Source of the DNA: Curtobacterium sp. MCLR17_036
GTDB lineage: Bacteria > Actinomycetota > Actinomycetes > Actinomycetales > Microbacteriaceae
NCBI RefSeq assembly: GCF_003234445.2
Contig: NZ_CP126269.1
Span: 372,001-436,000 of the forward strand
Length of the DNA: 64,000 nucleotides
Direction of reading: 5' to 3'
The notes under the pieces are model-generated. The model did not search any database. It worked only from the letters and a program-made list of their open reading frames with translations, and was not told the DNA's origin. Of this stretch, positions 51,021-60,588 are shown one piece after another. The stretch's first letter is position 1; every line of letters starts with the position of its first letter. A program made the translations under genes and the position numbers.

Positions 51021-53753
51021 ATGACCCTCGAACGCGAGGAACTCCGCGACGACTGGACCGTGACGATCGCGGGGGACACCGTGCCCGCCGGCGCGCCGGA
51101 CGGCATCGCGGACCGCACCATCCCGGCGACGGTGCCGGGGCAGGTGCACACCGACCTGGAGCGCGAGGGGCTGCTGCCCGACCCGACGTTCCACCTGAAC
51201 GAGCAGCCGGCGAAGTGGGTGGGTCGCGCCGACTGGGCGTACCGCCGCACGGTCGACGTCGACCCGCGTGGGCACGAGCGCGTCGACCTGGTCTGCGACG
51301 GGCTCGACACGGTGGCCGAGCTCAGCCTGGACGGCGTCGTCGTGGGCACCACCCGCAACATGCACCGTCGGTACCGGTTCGACGCCCGCGTGCAGAGCGG
51401 GTCGGGCGACGCGACCGCGAAGGACCTCGAGATCCTGTTCGAGTCGCCCTACCGCGAGGCAGGCCGGGTCGCCGCGAAGGCCGGCAGCATGCCGGGCCCG
51501 TACGACGAGCCGTTCCCGTACGTCCGCAAGTCGGCGTCGAACTTCGGCTGGGACTGGGGCCTCACGGCGGTGACCAGCGGTCCGTGGCGGCCGGTCGCGA
51601 TCGAGCGGTGGTCCACCGCCCGGCTGCGCGAGGTGCGGCCGCTCGTCGACGTCGAGGCCGGCGAGGGCGTGCTCGACACGCACATCACGGTCGAGCGGTC
51701 CGGGCCGTCCGTGTTCGGCGAGAGCACCGCCGACCTCGACCAGGACGGCGAGGACGACGACCTCGTGCTCGTCGTGACGGTCAGCGGCGAGACCGAGGAG
51801 GGCACCACCACCCGGCAGCGCTCCCGTGCCCAGCTCACCCCGAAGGACGACGAGACCGTCGTGACGGTGCGCGTGCCCGACGCACGGCGCTGGTGGCCGC
51901 GCGGGTACGGCGCACCGTCGCTGTACGACGTCGTCGTCGAGCTGCAGACCGTCGACGGCGAGGTGCTCGACCGCGACACGTTCCGCACCGGGTTCCGCTC
52001 GACACGCATCGACACGCAGGCCGACCGTGTCGGCCGCCCGTTCGGCGTCCACGTCAACGGGACCCTGATCGACGTCCGTGGCGTGAACTGGATCCCGGAC
52101 GACGTGATCGTCTCGCGCGTCGACCGGTCGCGGCTCGAGTCCCGGTTGACCGCGGCGGCGTCGCTCGGCTCGAACCTGGTGCGTGTGTGGGGTGGCGGGG
52201 TCTACGAGTCCCGCGACTTCTACGAGGTCTGCGACGAGCTCGGGCTGCTCGTCTGGCAGGACTTCCCCTTCGCCTGCGCGGCGTACCCCGAGGGCGAGCC
52301 GATCCGCAGCGAGGTCATCGCCGAGGCCCGTGACAACGTCGCCCGGCTGTCGCGGCACCCCTCGCTCGTGGTGTGGAACGGCAACAACGAGAACATCTGG
52401 CTGCACGACGTCGGGGACTGGGAGTCCTCGCTCGACGGGCGCGGCTGGGGCCTCGACTACTACCTCGACCTGCTGCCGACGATCGTCGACGCGGTCGACC
52501 CGTCGCGCTTCTACACGGTGGCCTCGCCGTGGTCCGGCTCGGAGTCGCTCCCCGCGAACGACGTCGACCACGAGACGCACCACTCGTGGGACGCCTGGAA
52601 CCGGCTGCCCGACACGGCGTACCGCGAGTCGGTGCCGCGCTTCGTGTCCGAGTTCGGCTGGCAGGCGCCGCCGGCTTGGCGCACCCTGCGCGACGCCGTG
52701 GCCGACGAGCCGATGCGCGTCGACTCACCCGGCGTCGTCCACCACCAGAAGGCCGAGGGCGGCATGGCGAAGCTCGCCAGCGGCATCGCACCGCGGTTCG
52801 GCGCGGTCGACCCGGCGGACCTCGACGCCTGGCACTACCTGACCCAGCTGCAGCAGACCCGCGCGATCGCGACCGGCGTCGAGCACTGGCGCACGCACTG
52901 GCCGCGCAACACGGGCGTCGTGGTGTGGCAGCTGAACGACCTGTGGCCGGTGTCCTCGTGGTCGGCGATCGACTCGGCGGGGCGGCTGAAGCCGCTCGCG
53001 CACGAATTGCGACGGCTGTATGACGACGTCCTGCTGACGATCCGTCCGGTGTCCCGCGTGTCCGTCGCGACCGCCGGATCGCCGGACGCGTCGGGTGCGC
53101 GGCCGCCGGCGTCGGTCACCCCGGACGAGGACCGGACAGGAGGCGCGGATCACCCCGCGCCGTCGGCTCCGGTCGACGAGACGGGCGAGCTGGCGGACAC
53201 GCTCTCGCTCGGTGTCTCGCCCGGCGCGTTCGGGTCGTCGCCCGTCGAGATCGCCGTCCGCTCCGCTCGGCGCGGGCTGGACAGCGTCGTCCGGGTGCGC
53301 CGGGTCACGACGGCGGGGGCGATCCTCGCAGAGGTGGAGCTGCCGGTCCGCCTGTCGTCGGCCGGCGTCGCGGTGGTGGCGCTGCCCGAGTCGGTCGGGG
53401 TGGTCGACGACCCCGCGAACGAGCTCGTCGTCGCGGACATGGACTGGCGCCGAGCGGTGTGGACGTCGGCCCCCGACGCCGACCTGCGGTGGGAGCCGGC
53501 GCGCTACCGGACGTCGTTCACCCCCGTCGACGGCGGCCTGGACCTGATCGTCGAGGCCGACTCGCTCGTCCGCGACCTGCTCGTGCAGCCGGACCGGGTC
53601 GCCGGTGCCGGGACGGTGGACCGGGGGTTCATGACCCTGCTGCCGGGTGAGCGCGTCGTGTTCCGCCTGACCGGCGTCTCGGAGGCCGACGTCCCGGCCC
53701 TCCGCGCCGCCCCGGTCCTGTGGAGTCTCGACCAGGTGCTCGCCGACCGGTGA
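51021..53753 (+). CDS. Beta-mannosidase, GH2
   Basis: A 910-residue GH2 enzyme of the beta-mannosidase type. The N-terminal TVPGQVHTDLEREGLLPDP and GWDWGLTAVTSGPWRPV segments are typical of that group. In the TIM barrel the acid/base is in VWNGNNEN near residue 456 and the nucleophile in VSEFGWQ near 543. No signal peptide is seen, so it acts inside the cell on manno-oligosaccharides or N-glycan fragments. The ATG has AGAAGGA upstream. A roughly 35-residue Pro/Ser/Asp-rich insertion near residue 690-720 separates the catalytic part from the C-terminal domains. Its stop lies inside a GTGATAT motif. Confidence 0.93.
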   Translation: MTLEREELRDDWTVTIAGDTVPAGAPDGIADRTIPATVPGQVHTDLEREGLLPDPTFHLNEQPAKWVGRADWAYRRTVDVDPRGHERVDLVCDGLDTVAELSLDGVVVGTTRNMHRRYRFDARVQSGSGDATAKDLEILFESPYREAGRVAAKAGSMPGPYDEPFPYVRKSASNFGWDWGLTAVTSGPWRPVAIERWSTARLREVRPLVDVEAGEGVLDTHITVERSGPSVFGESTADLDQDGEDDDLVLVVTVSGETEEGTTTRQRSRAQLTPKDDETVVTVRVPDARRWWPRGYGAPSLYDVVVELQTVDGEVLDRDTFRTGFRSTRIDTQADRVGRPFGVHVNGTLIDVRGVNWIPDDVIVSRVDRSRLESRLTAAASLGSNLVRVWGGGVYESRDFYEVCDELGLLVWQDFPFACAAYPEGEPIRSEVIAEARDNVARLSRHPSLVVWNGNNENIWLHDVGDWESSLDGRGWGLDYYLDLLPTIVDAVDPSRFYTVASPWSGSESLPANDVDHETHHSWDAWNRLPDTAYRESVPRFVSEFGWQAPPAWRTLRDAVADEPMRVDSPGVVHHQKAEGGMAKLASGIAPRFGAVDPADLDAWHYLTQLQQTRAIATGVEHWRTHWPRNTGVVVWQLNDLWPVSSWSAIDSAGRLKPLAHELRRLYDDVLLTIRPVSRVSVATAGSPDASGARPPASVTPDEDRTGGADHPAPSAPVDETGELADTLSLGVSPGAFGSSPVEIAVRSARRGLDSVVRVRRVTTAGAILAEVELPVRLSSAGVAVVALPESVGVVDDPANELVVADMDWRRAVWTSAPDADLRWEPARYRTSFTPVDGGLDLIVEADSLVRDLLVQPDRVAGAGTVDRGFMTLLPGERVVFRLTGVSEADVPALRAAPVLWSLDQVLADR

Positions 53754-53779
53754 TATCCAGAACAACACGGTGATACATT
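53750..53779 (+). promoter_or_regulatory. Paired GTGATA(T/C) motifs before the sugar transferase gene
   Basis: GTGATAT (53750-53756) and GTGATAC (53770-53776) are in the same orientation with starts 20 bp apart, about two helix turns. The second overlaps a possible -10 TACATT (53774-53779). The arrangement suggests a dimeric activator or repressor. The same word is upstream of other exopolysaccharide and surface genes. Confidence 0.5.
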
Positions 53780-53865
53780 GGATGGTGCGCCGCTCGCCGT
53801 CGTGACCCGACCGACCCGGCGTCCGGTCGACCTCCCCGGTCGTCCGCTCGACAGGAGGTCCCACC

Positions 53866-55443
53866 ATGTCCCTCGCGATGCGTCCACCCACCGCTGCCGT
53901 CCCGGTCGCGCCCGCGCCGACCGGTACCGACCCGACCGGCACCAATCTGACGGGCACCGAACGCTCCCGTCCGGTTCGACCGCGAACGCGGGCGCACACG
54001 ACGCCGCACGCGCACCGTCCGGTCGCCCCCGCGGGTGCCCGCCACGGGTACGTGCCGGCCGTCGCCCTGCTCGACCTCGGGCTGCTGCTCGCCGCGTTCG
54101 CGGTGGCGCACGTCGCCCGGTTCCCCTGGGAGCTCACAGCGGTCCGCCCCCGGTCCGGCTGGCTCGAGTTCGCCGTCGCACCGGCCATCGTGGTCGTCTG
54201 GATGGTCCTGCTGTCGGTGTTCCGCACCCGTGACCCGCGCATCGCGGGCATCGGCGGGGACGAGTACCGCCGGCTCGTCACCGCGAGCCTGGTGGCCGTC
54301 GCCGGGGTGGCGGTGGTGGCGTACGCGGTACAGCTCGACCTCGCCCGTGGCTACGTCGCGATCGCGTTCCCGCTCGGACTCGCGTTCCTGGTGCTCGGCC
54401 GGAAGGCCGTCCGGACCGTGCTCGCGCGCTCCCGTTCCCGGGGTGAGCGCCTGCAGGACGTCCTGCTCGTCGGCGACGCCGAGGACGTCCGCTACGTCGG
54501 CTCCCGCATCGCCGCGACGCCGAGTGCCGGCTACCGCGTCCGGGCCGTCGTCACCGACTGCGAGGCCGCGGGTGCCGAGATAGACCTCGGGGCCGCACGT
54601 GCCCGGGTCGTCGGCGGCATCGAGGACGTGCTCCCGCTCGCGCAGGAGCAGGGCGTCTCGGCGGTCGTCGTGGCGGGTGCGGTGCGGGGTGGGCACGCCC
54701 GCCTGCGCCGCCTGGGCTGGCAGCTCGAGGAGCACGGCGTCGAGCTCGTCGTGTCCTCGCCCCTCGCCGACATCGCGGCCGGACGCGTGCACGAGCGCCC
54801 CGTCGACGGCCTGCCGCTCATGCACATCGAGACCCCGGACTACCGGCGTCGGGCGGGCAAGCGTCTGCTCGACGTCGTCGGGGCCGGCGTCGGACTGCTC
54901 CTGCTGGCGCCCCTGCTCGGGGTCGTCGCCCTCGCCGTGCGCCTCGACGACGGCGGGCCGGTCTTCTTCCGCCAGGTGCGCGTCGGCCGGGGCGGGGCGG
55001 CCTTCTCGATCCTGAAGTTCCGCACGATGTGCGTCGACGCCGAGGCCCGGATGGCGGCGCTGCAGTCCGAGAACGAGGGTGCCGGGCCGCTCTTCAAGAT
55101 GAAGGACGACCCCCGGGTGACCCGCGTCGGTGCGTTCCTGCGGCGGACCTCGCTCGACGAACTGCCCCAGCTCTGGAACGTGCTGACCGGCTCGATGAGC
55201 CTGGTCGGGCCGCGGCCGGCGCTCCCGCGCGAGGTCGCCCTGTACGAGGACTTCGCGGACCGCCGCCTGCTCGTCACCCCGGGGATCACCGGACTCTGGC
55301 AGGTGAGCGGTCGGTCCGACCTGGACTGGGCCGAGGGTGTCCGCCTCGACCTGCACTACGTCGAGAACTGGTCGTTCCTGCACGACCTCGTGATCCTCGC
55401 GCGGACGATCCCGTCGGTGCTCCGCTCGCACGGGGCCTACTGA
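53866..55443 (+). CDS. Exopolysaccharide initiating sugar-phosphate transferase (WcaJ/WbaP-like)
   Basis: A 525-residue polyprenyl-phosphate glycosyl-1-phosphate transferase. A Pro/Thr-rich cytoplasmic N-terminus precedes about four membrane segments (60-180), a Rossmann-like central domain and the C-terminal catalytic domain starting KRLLDVVGAGVGLLLLAPL. That domain has the conserved FRQVRVGRGGAAFSILKFRTM, the DELPQLWNVL segment and GPRPALP. It loads the first sugar phosphate onto undecaprenyl phosphate. It lies 17 kb from the rest of the exopolysaccharide genes. The ATG has CAGGAGG upstream. Confidence 0.92.
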   Translation: MSLAMRPPTAAVPVAPAPTGTDPTGTNLTGTERSRPVRPRTRAHTTPHAHRPVAPAGARHGYVPAVALLDLGLLLAAFAVAHVARFPWELTAVRPRSGWLEFAVAPAIVVVWMVLLSVFRTRDPRIAGIGGDEYRRLVTASLVAVAGVAVVAYAVQLDLARGYVAIAFPLGLAFLVLGRKAVRTVLARSRSRGERLQDVLLVGDAEDVRYVGSRIAATPSAGYRVRAVVTDCEAAGAEIDLGAARARVVGGIEDVLPLAQEQGVSAVVVAGAVRGGHARLRRLGWQLEEHGVELVVSSPLADIAAGRVHERPVDGLPLMHIETPDYRRRAGKRLLDVVGAGVGLLLLAPLLGVVALAVRLDDGGPVFFRQVRVGRGGAAFSILKFRTMCVDAEARMAALQSENEGAGPLFKMKDDPRVTRVGAFLRRTSLDELPQLWNVLTGSMSLVGPRPALPREVALYEDFADRRLLVTPGITGLWQVSGRSDLDWAEGVRLDLHYVENWSFLHDLVILARTIPSVLRSHGAY

Positions 55444-55617
55444 GCGGTCGCCGCGGCTGCCGTCGCCGCGCGGCTTCCCTGTGCGAACGGTGTCCGTTCC
55501 GGCTCGGCCTGGGCATCCCGGGGAGCGCGCGTTACGATGGGAGAACGACGGACTTCCGCTGCACGTGTCGACGATGATGCGCGAGACGGCGATCAGGTCC
55601 AGAACCAAGGAGTCAAC

Positions 55618-55896
55618 ATGTGGCAAGGTCTCACCGGCATTCACCTGCTGGTCATCCTCGGGATCGTCATCCTGCTCTTCGGTGCGACGAAGCTCCCGGC
55701 GCTCGCCAAGGGCCTCGGTCAGTCGATCAACATCTTCAAGAAGGAGATGGAGACCGATGACAAGCGGACCAAGGGCACCGATGCCGGCGTCCAGAACACG
55801 GTCGCCGACCCGGCTGCTCCCGTCGCCCAGCCGGTCGTGAACCCGGCACCGACCGTGCAGCCCACCCCGGAGTCGCGCAACTCCTCCCAGATCTAG
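55618..55896 (+). CDS. tatA: Sec-independent translocase TatA
   Basis: A 92-residue protein with one N-terminal membrane helix ([20 protein letters not shown]), the FGxxKLP motif and an amphipathic helix ([14 protein letters not shown]), then a Pro/Ala/Val-rich tail. TatA forms the pore of the twin-arginine pathway, which the binding protein encoded at 10805-12163 appears to use. The ATG at 55618 has AAGGAG upstream. tatB and tatC are not in the window, so this is a stand-alone tatA gene. A possible -10 TACGAT is at 55533. Confidence 0.95.
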   Translation: MWQGLTGIHLLVILGIVILLFGATKLPALAKGLGQSINIFKKEMETDDKRTKGTDAGVQNTVADPAAPVAQPVVNPAPTVQPTPESRNSSQI

Positions 55897-55920
55897 GACA
55901 CCCAGCCCCGTCCTGTCGGC

Positions 55921-55950
55921 AGCCCCCGTGACCCTCCGGTCGCGGGGGCT
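55921..55950 (+). terminator. Terminator of tatA
   Basis: Arms AGCCCCCGTGACC (55921-55933) and GGTCGCGGGGGCT (55938-55950) pair over 13 positions with one T-G pair around CTCC, followed by TCGGCGTGTC. It lies 24 nt after the stop. Confidence 0.85.
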
Positions 55951-56062
55951 TCGGCGTGTCCGGGGGTGCATTCGGCATGTCCGGGCCTTCGAGCCGACGG
56001 TCGTCAGCCGCGACGCCGCCCGACCGGCCGTCTGATCGGCCGGGGTGGCGGAGGATGAGCAC

Positions 56063-57463
56063 ATGACCTCCACGCCGCACGCCGCCGCCGCACCGCTCCG
56101 GGACGACCGACGCACCGTGCTCGTGGTGGCGGTCCTGTCCTCGTTCGTGGTCGGACTCGACTCGAGCGTGGTGAACGTGGCACTGCCCGCCATCCGGTCC
56201 GAGCTCGGTGGCGGCCTGGTCGTGCAGCAGTGGACGGTCGACGCCTACCTCGTGACACTCGGGTCGCTCATCCTGGTCGCGGGATCGCTGTCGGACGTCT
56301 TCGGCCGGGTGCGGATCATCACGTGGGGGCTGGTGGTGTTCGGGGTCGCGTCGGTGTTGTGCGCGGTGGCCCCGTCCGGCGCGGTGCTCATCGTCGCCCG
56401 GGCGCTGCAGGGCGTCGGGGGTGCGCTCGTCACCCCGAGTGCGCTCGCCCTCATCGTGGCGGCGTTCCGCGGGGCGGCGCAGGCGAAGGCGATCGGCACG
56501 TGGACGGCGTGGTCGAGCGCGGCGTCGATCCTCGGGCCGGTCGTCGGCGGACTCGTGGTGGACGGCATCGGCTGGCGGTGGATCTTCGTGCTGACGGCGG
56601 TGCCGATCGCGGTGACGATCGTGCTCGTGCTGCGCATCACGGGCGACGTGCACCCCGCCACCCGCCCACGGATCGACGTGGTCGGTGCGGTGCTCGCCGT
56701 GGTGGGGGTCGGCGGCGTGGTGCTCGGGTTGATCGAGCAGGAGCGGCTCGGGTGGGGCGCGCCGATCGTGGTCGCCGCGCTCGTGCTCGGGGCCGCGGCG
56801 CTCGTGGCCTTCGTGCCGTGGGAGCTCCGGGTGACGCGCACGTCCGGGGTGCCACTGGTGCCGCTCGCGTTGTTCCGGGCGCGGAACTTCACGGTCGGCA
56901 ACCTCGCGACGCTGTCGATCTACGGCGCGCTCGGCATGGTGTTCTTCGTCGTCACGCTGTTCCTGCAGGAGGTCTGGGGTTTCCCGGCCTGGGTCGCCGG
57001 CCTCGCGACGCTGCCGCCGACGGTGATGCTCCTGCTGCTCTCGACGACGGTCGGCTCGCTGGCCGGCCGGTGGGGGCCGCGGTGGTTCATGGCCGCCGGA
57101 CCCGCCGTCGGCGCCGTCGGGGCGCTCCTGCTCCTGTTCACGGGCGAGGACCCGGCCGGGTACTGGTGGTCGGTGCTCCCGGGGCTGGTGCTCGTCGGCG
57201 CGGGCATCGCGCTCATGGTCACCCCGCTCACGAGCGCCGTGCTCGGCTCGGTCCCGCAGTCCGAAGCCGGTGCGGGTTCCGCGGTGAACAACGCGGTCGC
57301 GCGGATCGCCGGGCTCGTCACGGTGGCGCTGGCCGGCGTCGTGCTCGGCGGCGGGGTCAGCGTCCAGGGGCTGCACCGGGCCATGGTGGTGATGGCGCTG
57401 CTGCTGCTGGCCGGCGCCGTCGTCAGCGCCGTCGGGATCCGGAATGGAACCTCACGGACGTAA
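56063..57463 (+). CDS. DHA2-family MFS drug transporter (EmrB-like)
   Basis: A 466-residue transporter with about 14 hydrophobic segments. It starts with the DHA2 signature in VVGLDSSVVNVALPAIRSEL and WTVDAYLVTLGSLIL, then GSLSDVFGRVRI in the first cytoplasmic loop and a motif C in ILGPVVGGLVVDGIGWRW. Relatives export drugs and toxic metabolites using the proton gradient. There is no adjacent regulator. The ATG at 56063 has GGAGGA upstream. Its stop lies immediately before the HAIR site of clpB. Confidence 0.92.
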   Translation: MTSTPHAAAAPLRDDRRTVLVVAVLSSFVVGLDSSVVNVALPAIRSELGGGLVVQQWTVDAYLVTLGSLILVAGSLSDVFGRVRIITWGLVVFGVASVLCAVAPSGAVLIVARALQGVGGALVTPSALALIVAAFRGAAQAKAIGTWTAWSSAASILGPVVGGLVVDGIGWRWIFVLTAVPIAVTIVLVLRITGDVHPATRPRIDVVGAVLAVVGVGGVVLGLIEQERLGWGAPIVVAALVLGAAALVAFVPWELRVTRTSGVPLVPLALFRARNFTVGNLATLSIYGALGMVFFVVTLFLQEVWGFPAWVAGLATLPPTVMLLLLSTTVGSLAGRWGPRWFMAAGPAVGAVGALLLLFTGEDPAGYWWSVLPGLVLVGAGIALMVTPLTSAVLGSVPQSEAGAGSAVNNAVARIAGLVTVALAGVVLGGGVSVQGLHRAMVVMALLLLAGAVVSAVGIRNGTSRT

Positions 57464-57484
57464 GTTGAGTGCAGTAGACTCAAG
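57464..57484 (+). promoter_or_regulatory. HAIR box (HspR site) before clpB
   Basis: GTTGAGT-N7-ACTCAAG differs from the consensus CTTGAGT-N7-ACTCAAG only at the first base. It overlaps a possible -10 TAGACT at 57475-57480. HspR encoded at 45.7 kb is expected to bind here. Confidence 0.88.
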
Positions 57485-57516
57485 TACGAGACCACCGCAA
57501 CGAAAGGACGGAACGC

Positions 57517-59685
57517 ATGGCGAACCTCCAGGGTGCTCCTGACTCGCAAGAGCGACAGAAGACCGCCCTCGAGCAGTACGGCGTCGACCTCACGGCGATC
57601 GCCCGCAGCGGCAAGCTCGACCCGGTGATCGGACGCGACTCCGAGATCCGACGCGTCAGCCAGGTGCTGACCCGCCGCACGAAGAACAACCCCGTGCTCA
57701 TCGGCGAGCCCGGCGTCGGCAAGACCGCCGTCGTCGAGGGGCTCGCGCAGCGCATCGTCGCCGGCGACGTCGCCGACTCCCTCAAGGACAAGCGGCTCGT
57801 CTCCCTCGACATCTCCGCCCTCATCGCCGGCGCCAAGTACCGCGGCGAGTTCGAGGAGCGGCTCAAGGCCGTGCTCAAGGAGATCAACGACTCCGACGGC
57901 CAGGTCATCACCTTCATCGACGAGCTGCACACCCTGATGGGTGCCGGCGGCGGCGAGGGGTCCGTCGCGGCCTCGAACATGCTCAAGCCGATGCTGGCCC
58001 GCGGGGAGCTCCGCCTCATCGGGGCGACCACCCTCGACGAGTACCGCGAGTACATCGAGAAGGACGCCGCACTCGAGCGTCGCTTCCAGCAGGTCTACGT
58101 GGGTGAGCCGAGCGTCGAGGACGCCGTGGCGATCCTCCGCGGGCTCAGGGAGCGCTACGAGGCGCACCACAAGGTCACGATCAACGACTCCGCGCTCGTC
58201 GCCGCGGCGAGCCTGTCGAACCGGTACATCTCCGGCCGGCAGCTGCCCGACAAGGCCATCGACCTCATCGACGAGGCCGCGAGCCGGCTCCGCATGGAGA
58301 TCGACTCGAGCCCGGTCGAGATCGACGAGCTGAAGCGGAACGTCGACCGGCTCCGCGTCGAGGAGTTCGCGCTCAAGCAGGAGAAGGACGACGCCTCGAA
58401 GGCGCGGCTCGAGACCCTGCGGAACGAGCTGCACACGCGCGAGGAACGCCTCGGCGAACTCGAGCAGCGCTGGCAGGCGGAGCGCGCGAGCCTGAACCGC
58501 ATCGGTGAGCTGAAGCAGCAGCTCGACGACCTGAACATGCGGTCGCAGCGGGCGCAGCGCGAGGCCGACTACGAACTCGTCTCGCGTCTGGAGTACGGCG
58601 AGAAGCCCCGCATCGAGGCCGAGCTCGCCGCCGCGGAGCAGGCAGGCAGCACCGACCGCATGGTGAACGACAGCGTCACCGACGAGGACATCGCCGCCGT
58701 CATCGCGCAGTGGACGGGCATCCCGCTCGGCCGACTGCTGCAGGGCGAGACCGAGAAGCTCCTGCACCTGGAGAGCGAGCTCGGCCGGCGGATCATCGGG
58801 CAGCGCACCGCCGTGACCACCGTGTCCGAGGCCGTGCGTCGCACCCGTGCCGGCATCTCCGACCCGGACCGGCCGACGGGGTCCTTCCTGTTCCTCGGGC
58901 CGACCGGTGTGGGCAAGACCGAGCTGGCGAAGGCGCTCGCCGAGTTCCTGTTCGACGACGAGAAGGCCCTGGTCCGCATCGACATGAGCGAGTACGGCGA
59001 GAAGCACTCCGTCGCGCGGCTCATCGGCGCGCCGCCCGGGTACGTCGGGTACGAGGCCGGTGGGCAGCTGACCGAGGCGGTCCGCCGCCGCCCGTACTCG
59101 GTGATCCTGCTCGACGAGATCGAGAAGGCCCACCCCGAGGTGTTCGACGTGCTGCTCCAGGTGCTCGACGACGGGCGGCTCACCGACGGTCAGGGTCGAA
59201 CGGTCGACTTCCGGAACACCATCCTGGTGCTGACGTCGAACCTCGGCTCGCAGTTCATGACCGACCTGACGCTGACCGACGAGCAGCGCGAGGACGCCGT
59301 GCGCGAGCTCGTGCAGCAGGCGTTCCGCCCGGAGTTCATCAACCGGCTCGACGACATCGTGGTGTTCCAGGCGCTGTCGGCCGAGGACCTCGGGCAGATC
59401 GTCTCGCTCGACGTCGACCGGCTGGCCCGACGCCTGACCGACCGACGGCTCGAACTCGCGGTGACGCCGCAGGCGCGGGGCTGGCTCGCCGAGCGCGGGT
59501 ACGACCCGCTCTACGGCGCACGGCCACTGCGTCGGCTCATGCAGCGCCAGATCGACGACCGGTTGGCGCGGGCGATCCTGTCCGGGGACGTCCGTGACGG
59601 TGACACCGTGCGGGTGGACGTCTCCGAGGACGGCGACGGCCTGACGGTCGAGCCCTTCGAGCTGGCGGAGATCGTCGAGGAGTAG
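57517..59685 (+). CDS. clpB: ClpB disaggregase without the N-terminal domain
   Basis: A 722-residue Hsp100, against about 860 for standard ClpB. ATPase 1 has Walker A GEPGVGKT at residues 63-70, the coiled-coil middle domain (about 270-390) is present and so is ATPase 2 with GPTGVGKT near 461-468. The Clp_N domain of about 145 residues is missing: the protein goes from a 20-residue start straight into [20 protein letters not shown]. The middle domain marks it as ClpB rather than ClpA or ClpC. It dissolves aggregates with DnaK. The ATG has GAAAGGA upstream and a HAIR box lies 32 nt before it. Confidence 0.95.
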   Translation: MANLQGAPDSQERQKTALEQYGVDLTAIARSGKLDPVIGRDSEIRRVSQVLTRRTKNNPVLIGEPGVGKTAVVEGLAQRIVAGDVADSLKDKRLVSLDISALIAGAKYRGEFEERLKAVLKEINDSDGQVITFIDELHTLMGAGGGEGSVAASNMLKPMLARGELRLIGATTLDEYREYIEKDAALERRFQQVYVGEPSVEDAVAILRGLRERYEAHHKVTINDSALVAAASLSNRYISGRQLPDKAIDLIDEAASRLRMEIDSSPVEIDELKRNVDRLRVEEFALKQEKDDASKARLETLRNELHTREERLGELEQRWQAERASLNRIGELKQQLDDLNMRSQRAQREADYELVSRLEYGEKPRIEAELAAAEQAGSTDRMVNDSVTDEDIAAVIAQWTGIPLGRLLQGETEKLLHLESELGRRIIGQRTAVTTVSEAVRRTRAGISDPDRPTGSFLFLGPTGVGKTELAKALAEFLFDDEKALVRIDMSEYGEKHSVARLIGAPPGYVGYEAGGQLTEAVRRRPYSVILLDEIEKAHPEVFDVLLQVLDDGRLTDGQGRTVDFRNTILVLTSNLGSQFMTDLTLTDEQREDAVRELVQQAFRPEFINRLDDIVVFQALSAEDLGQIVSLDVDRLARRLTDRRLELAVTPQARGWLAERGYDPLYGARPLRRLMQRQIDDRLARAILSGDVRDGDTVRVDVSEDGDGLTVEPFELAEIVEE

Positions 59686-59697
59686 GCGACGGCCGCG

Positions 59698-59761
59698 CGG
59701 AACCAGGTTCCGGACACGACACCGCGGAACGACGTGGTGCTGTGTCCGGAACCTGGTTCCG
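59698..59761. repeat. Palindromic element B, copy 2
   Basis: Same 58-nt length (59701-59758) and identical 17-nt arms as the element at 5712-5769, here with 3 more paired bases on each side. The core differs at many positions but still pairs, with compensating changes. It lies between clpB and the DUF2231 gene and may terminate clpB. Confidence 0.85.
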
Positions 59762-59840
59762 GGGTGGGTGGGGTGACCGACAGGAGGCCCGGGGCCGGTT
59801 CCTGGGACCCGGCACGGGCCTCCCGGGTTGGCTGCAGGGC

Positions 59841-60395
59841 ATGCCTGAGATCCGCGCAATCCGCCGCCTCACCGACGCCGTCGAGCACGCGAGCGTGCTC
59901 GACAAGGCCGTCGACATCGACCGTGCCGTCGTGAACGCCCTCGCGAAGCCGCGGGGACTCCGCCGGCTGCTGCACGGTGTGCCGTTCGGCCACCCCGTGC
60001 ACCCCCTCATGGTGCAGGTACCGCTCGGCGCCTGGATCTCCGCCGCGGTGCTCGACCTGTTCGGCGGGAAGGGCAACGCGAAGGCCGCGAAGACCCTGGT
60101 CGGCGTCGGGCTGGTGTCCTCCGGGAGCGCTTCGCTCGCCGGCTACGTGGACTGGTCCGAGCTCGATCGTGAGCAGCTGCGCACGGGGTGGGTGCACCAG
60201 GCGGTGAACTGGGTCGGCATCTCGCTCTACGGGGTGTCGTGGTGGCAGCGGAAGCACGGGAACCACGGTGCCGGCAAGGCGCTCGGCTTCGCGGCGCTGG
60301 CGGTCGTCGGCGTCGGCGGGTACCTCGGTGGGCACCTGGCGTACCGGCAGCGTGCCGGGGTGAGCGACCACGGCGAGGTGCCGTTCGGCGCCTGA
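59841..60395 (+). CDS. DUF2231 membrane protein
   Basis: A 184-residue membrane protein. The family signature is GHPVHPLMVQVPLGAWISAA near residue 52, two His in a HPxHP context, followed by four hydrophobic segments. DUF2231 proteins often accompany Rieske or haem redox partners, but none is encoded here. The ATG at 59841 has no clear ribosome binding site; TTGGCT 7 nt upstream is a weak match to the leaderless box. It follows clpB after a palindromic repeat. Confidence 0.85.
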   Translation: MPEIRAIRRLTDAVEHASVLDKAVDIDRAVVNALAKPRGLRRLLHGVPFGHPVHPLMVQVPLGAWISAAVLDLFGGKGNAKAAKTLVGVGLVSSGSASLAGYVDWSELDREQLRTGWVHQAVNWVGISLYGVSWWQRKHGNHGAGKALGFAALAVVGVGGYLGGHLAYRQRAGVSDHGEVPFGA

Positions 60396-60443
60396 GCCGC
60401 ACGCGCAACACCGGGGAAACCCTCCGTCCGTCATGGTCGGAGC

Positions 60444-60566
60444 ATGGACCTCGACAGCGCCCACACCCTGCCGCTCCTGACCGTTCCGCTGCCGACGGGC
60501 GCCACGTTCGTGGTGCGGGTGGACGAGCAGACCGGAGTCGTCACCGTGCTCCCAGTCCGCTCATAG
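60444..60566 (+). CDS. Small ORF, 40 aa, upstream of the two-component system
   Basis: An ORF starting MDLDSAHTLPLLTVPLPTGA and ending LPVRS. Its ATG has GGAG only 2-3 nt away, so the site is weak, but codon third positions are strongly G or C, as in the real genes here. It is amphipathic, without a signal peptide. The stop is 22 nt before the response regulator. It could be a small regulator or a leader peptide; no family is recognised. Confidence 0.45.
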   Translation: MDLDSAHTLPLLTVPLPTGATFVVRVDEQTGVVTVLPVRS

Positions 60567-60588
60567 GTACATCACCTGCAATACATCA

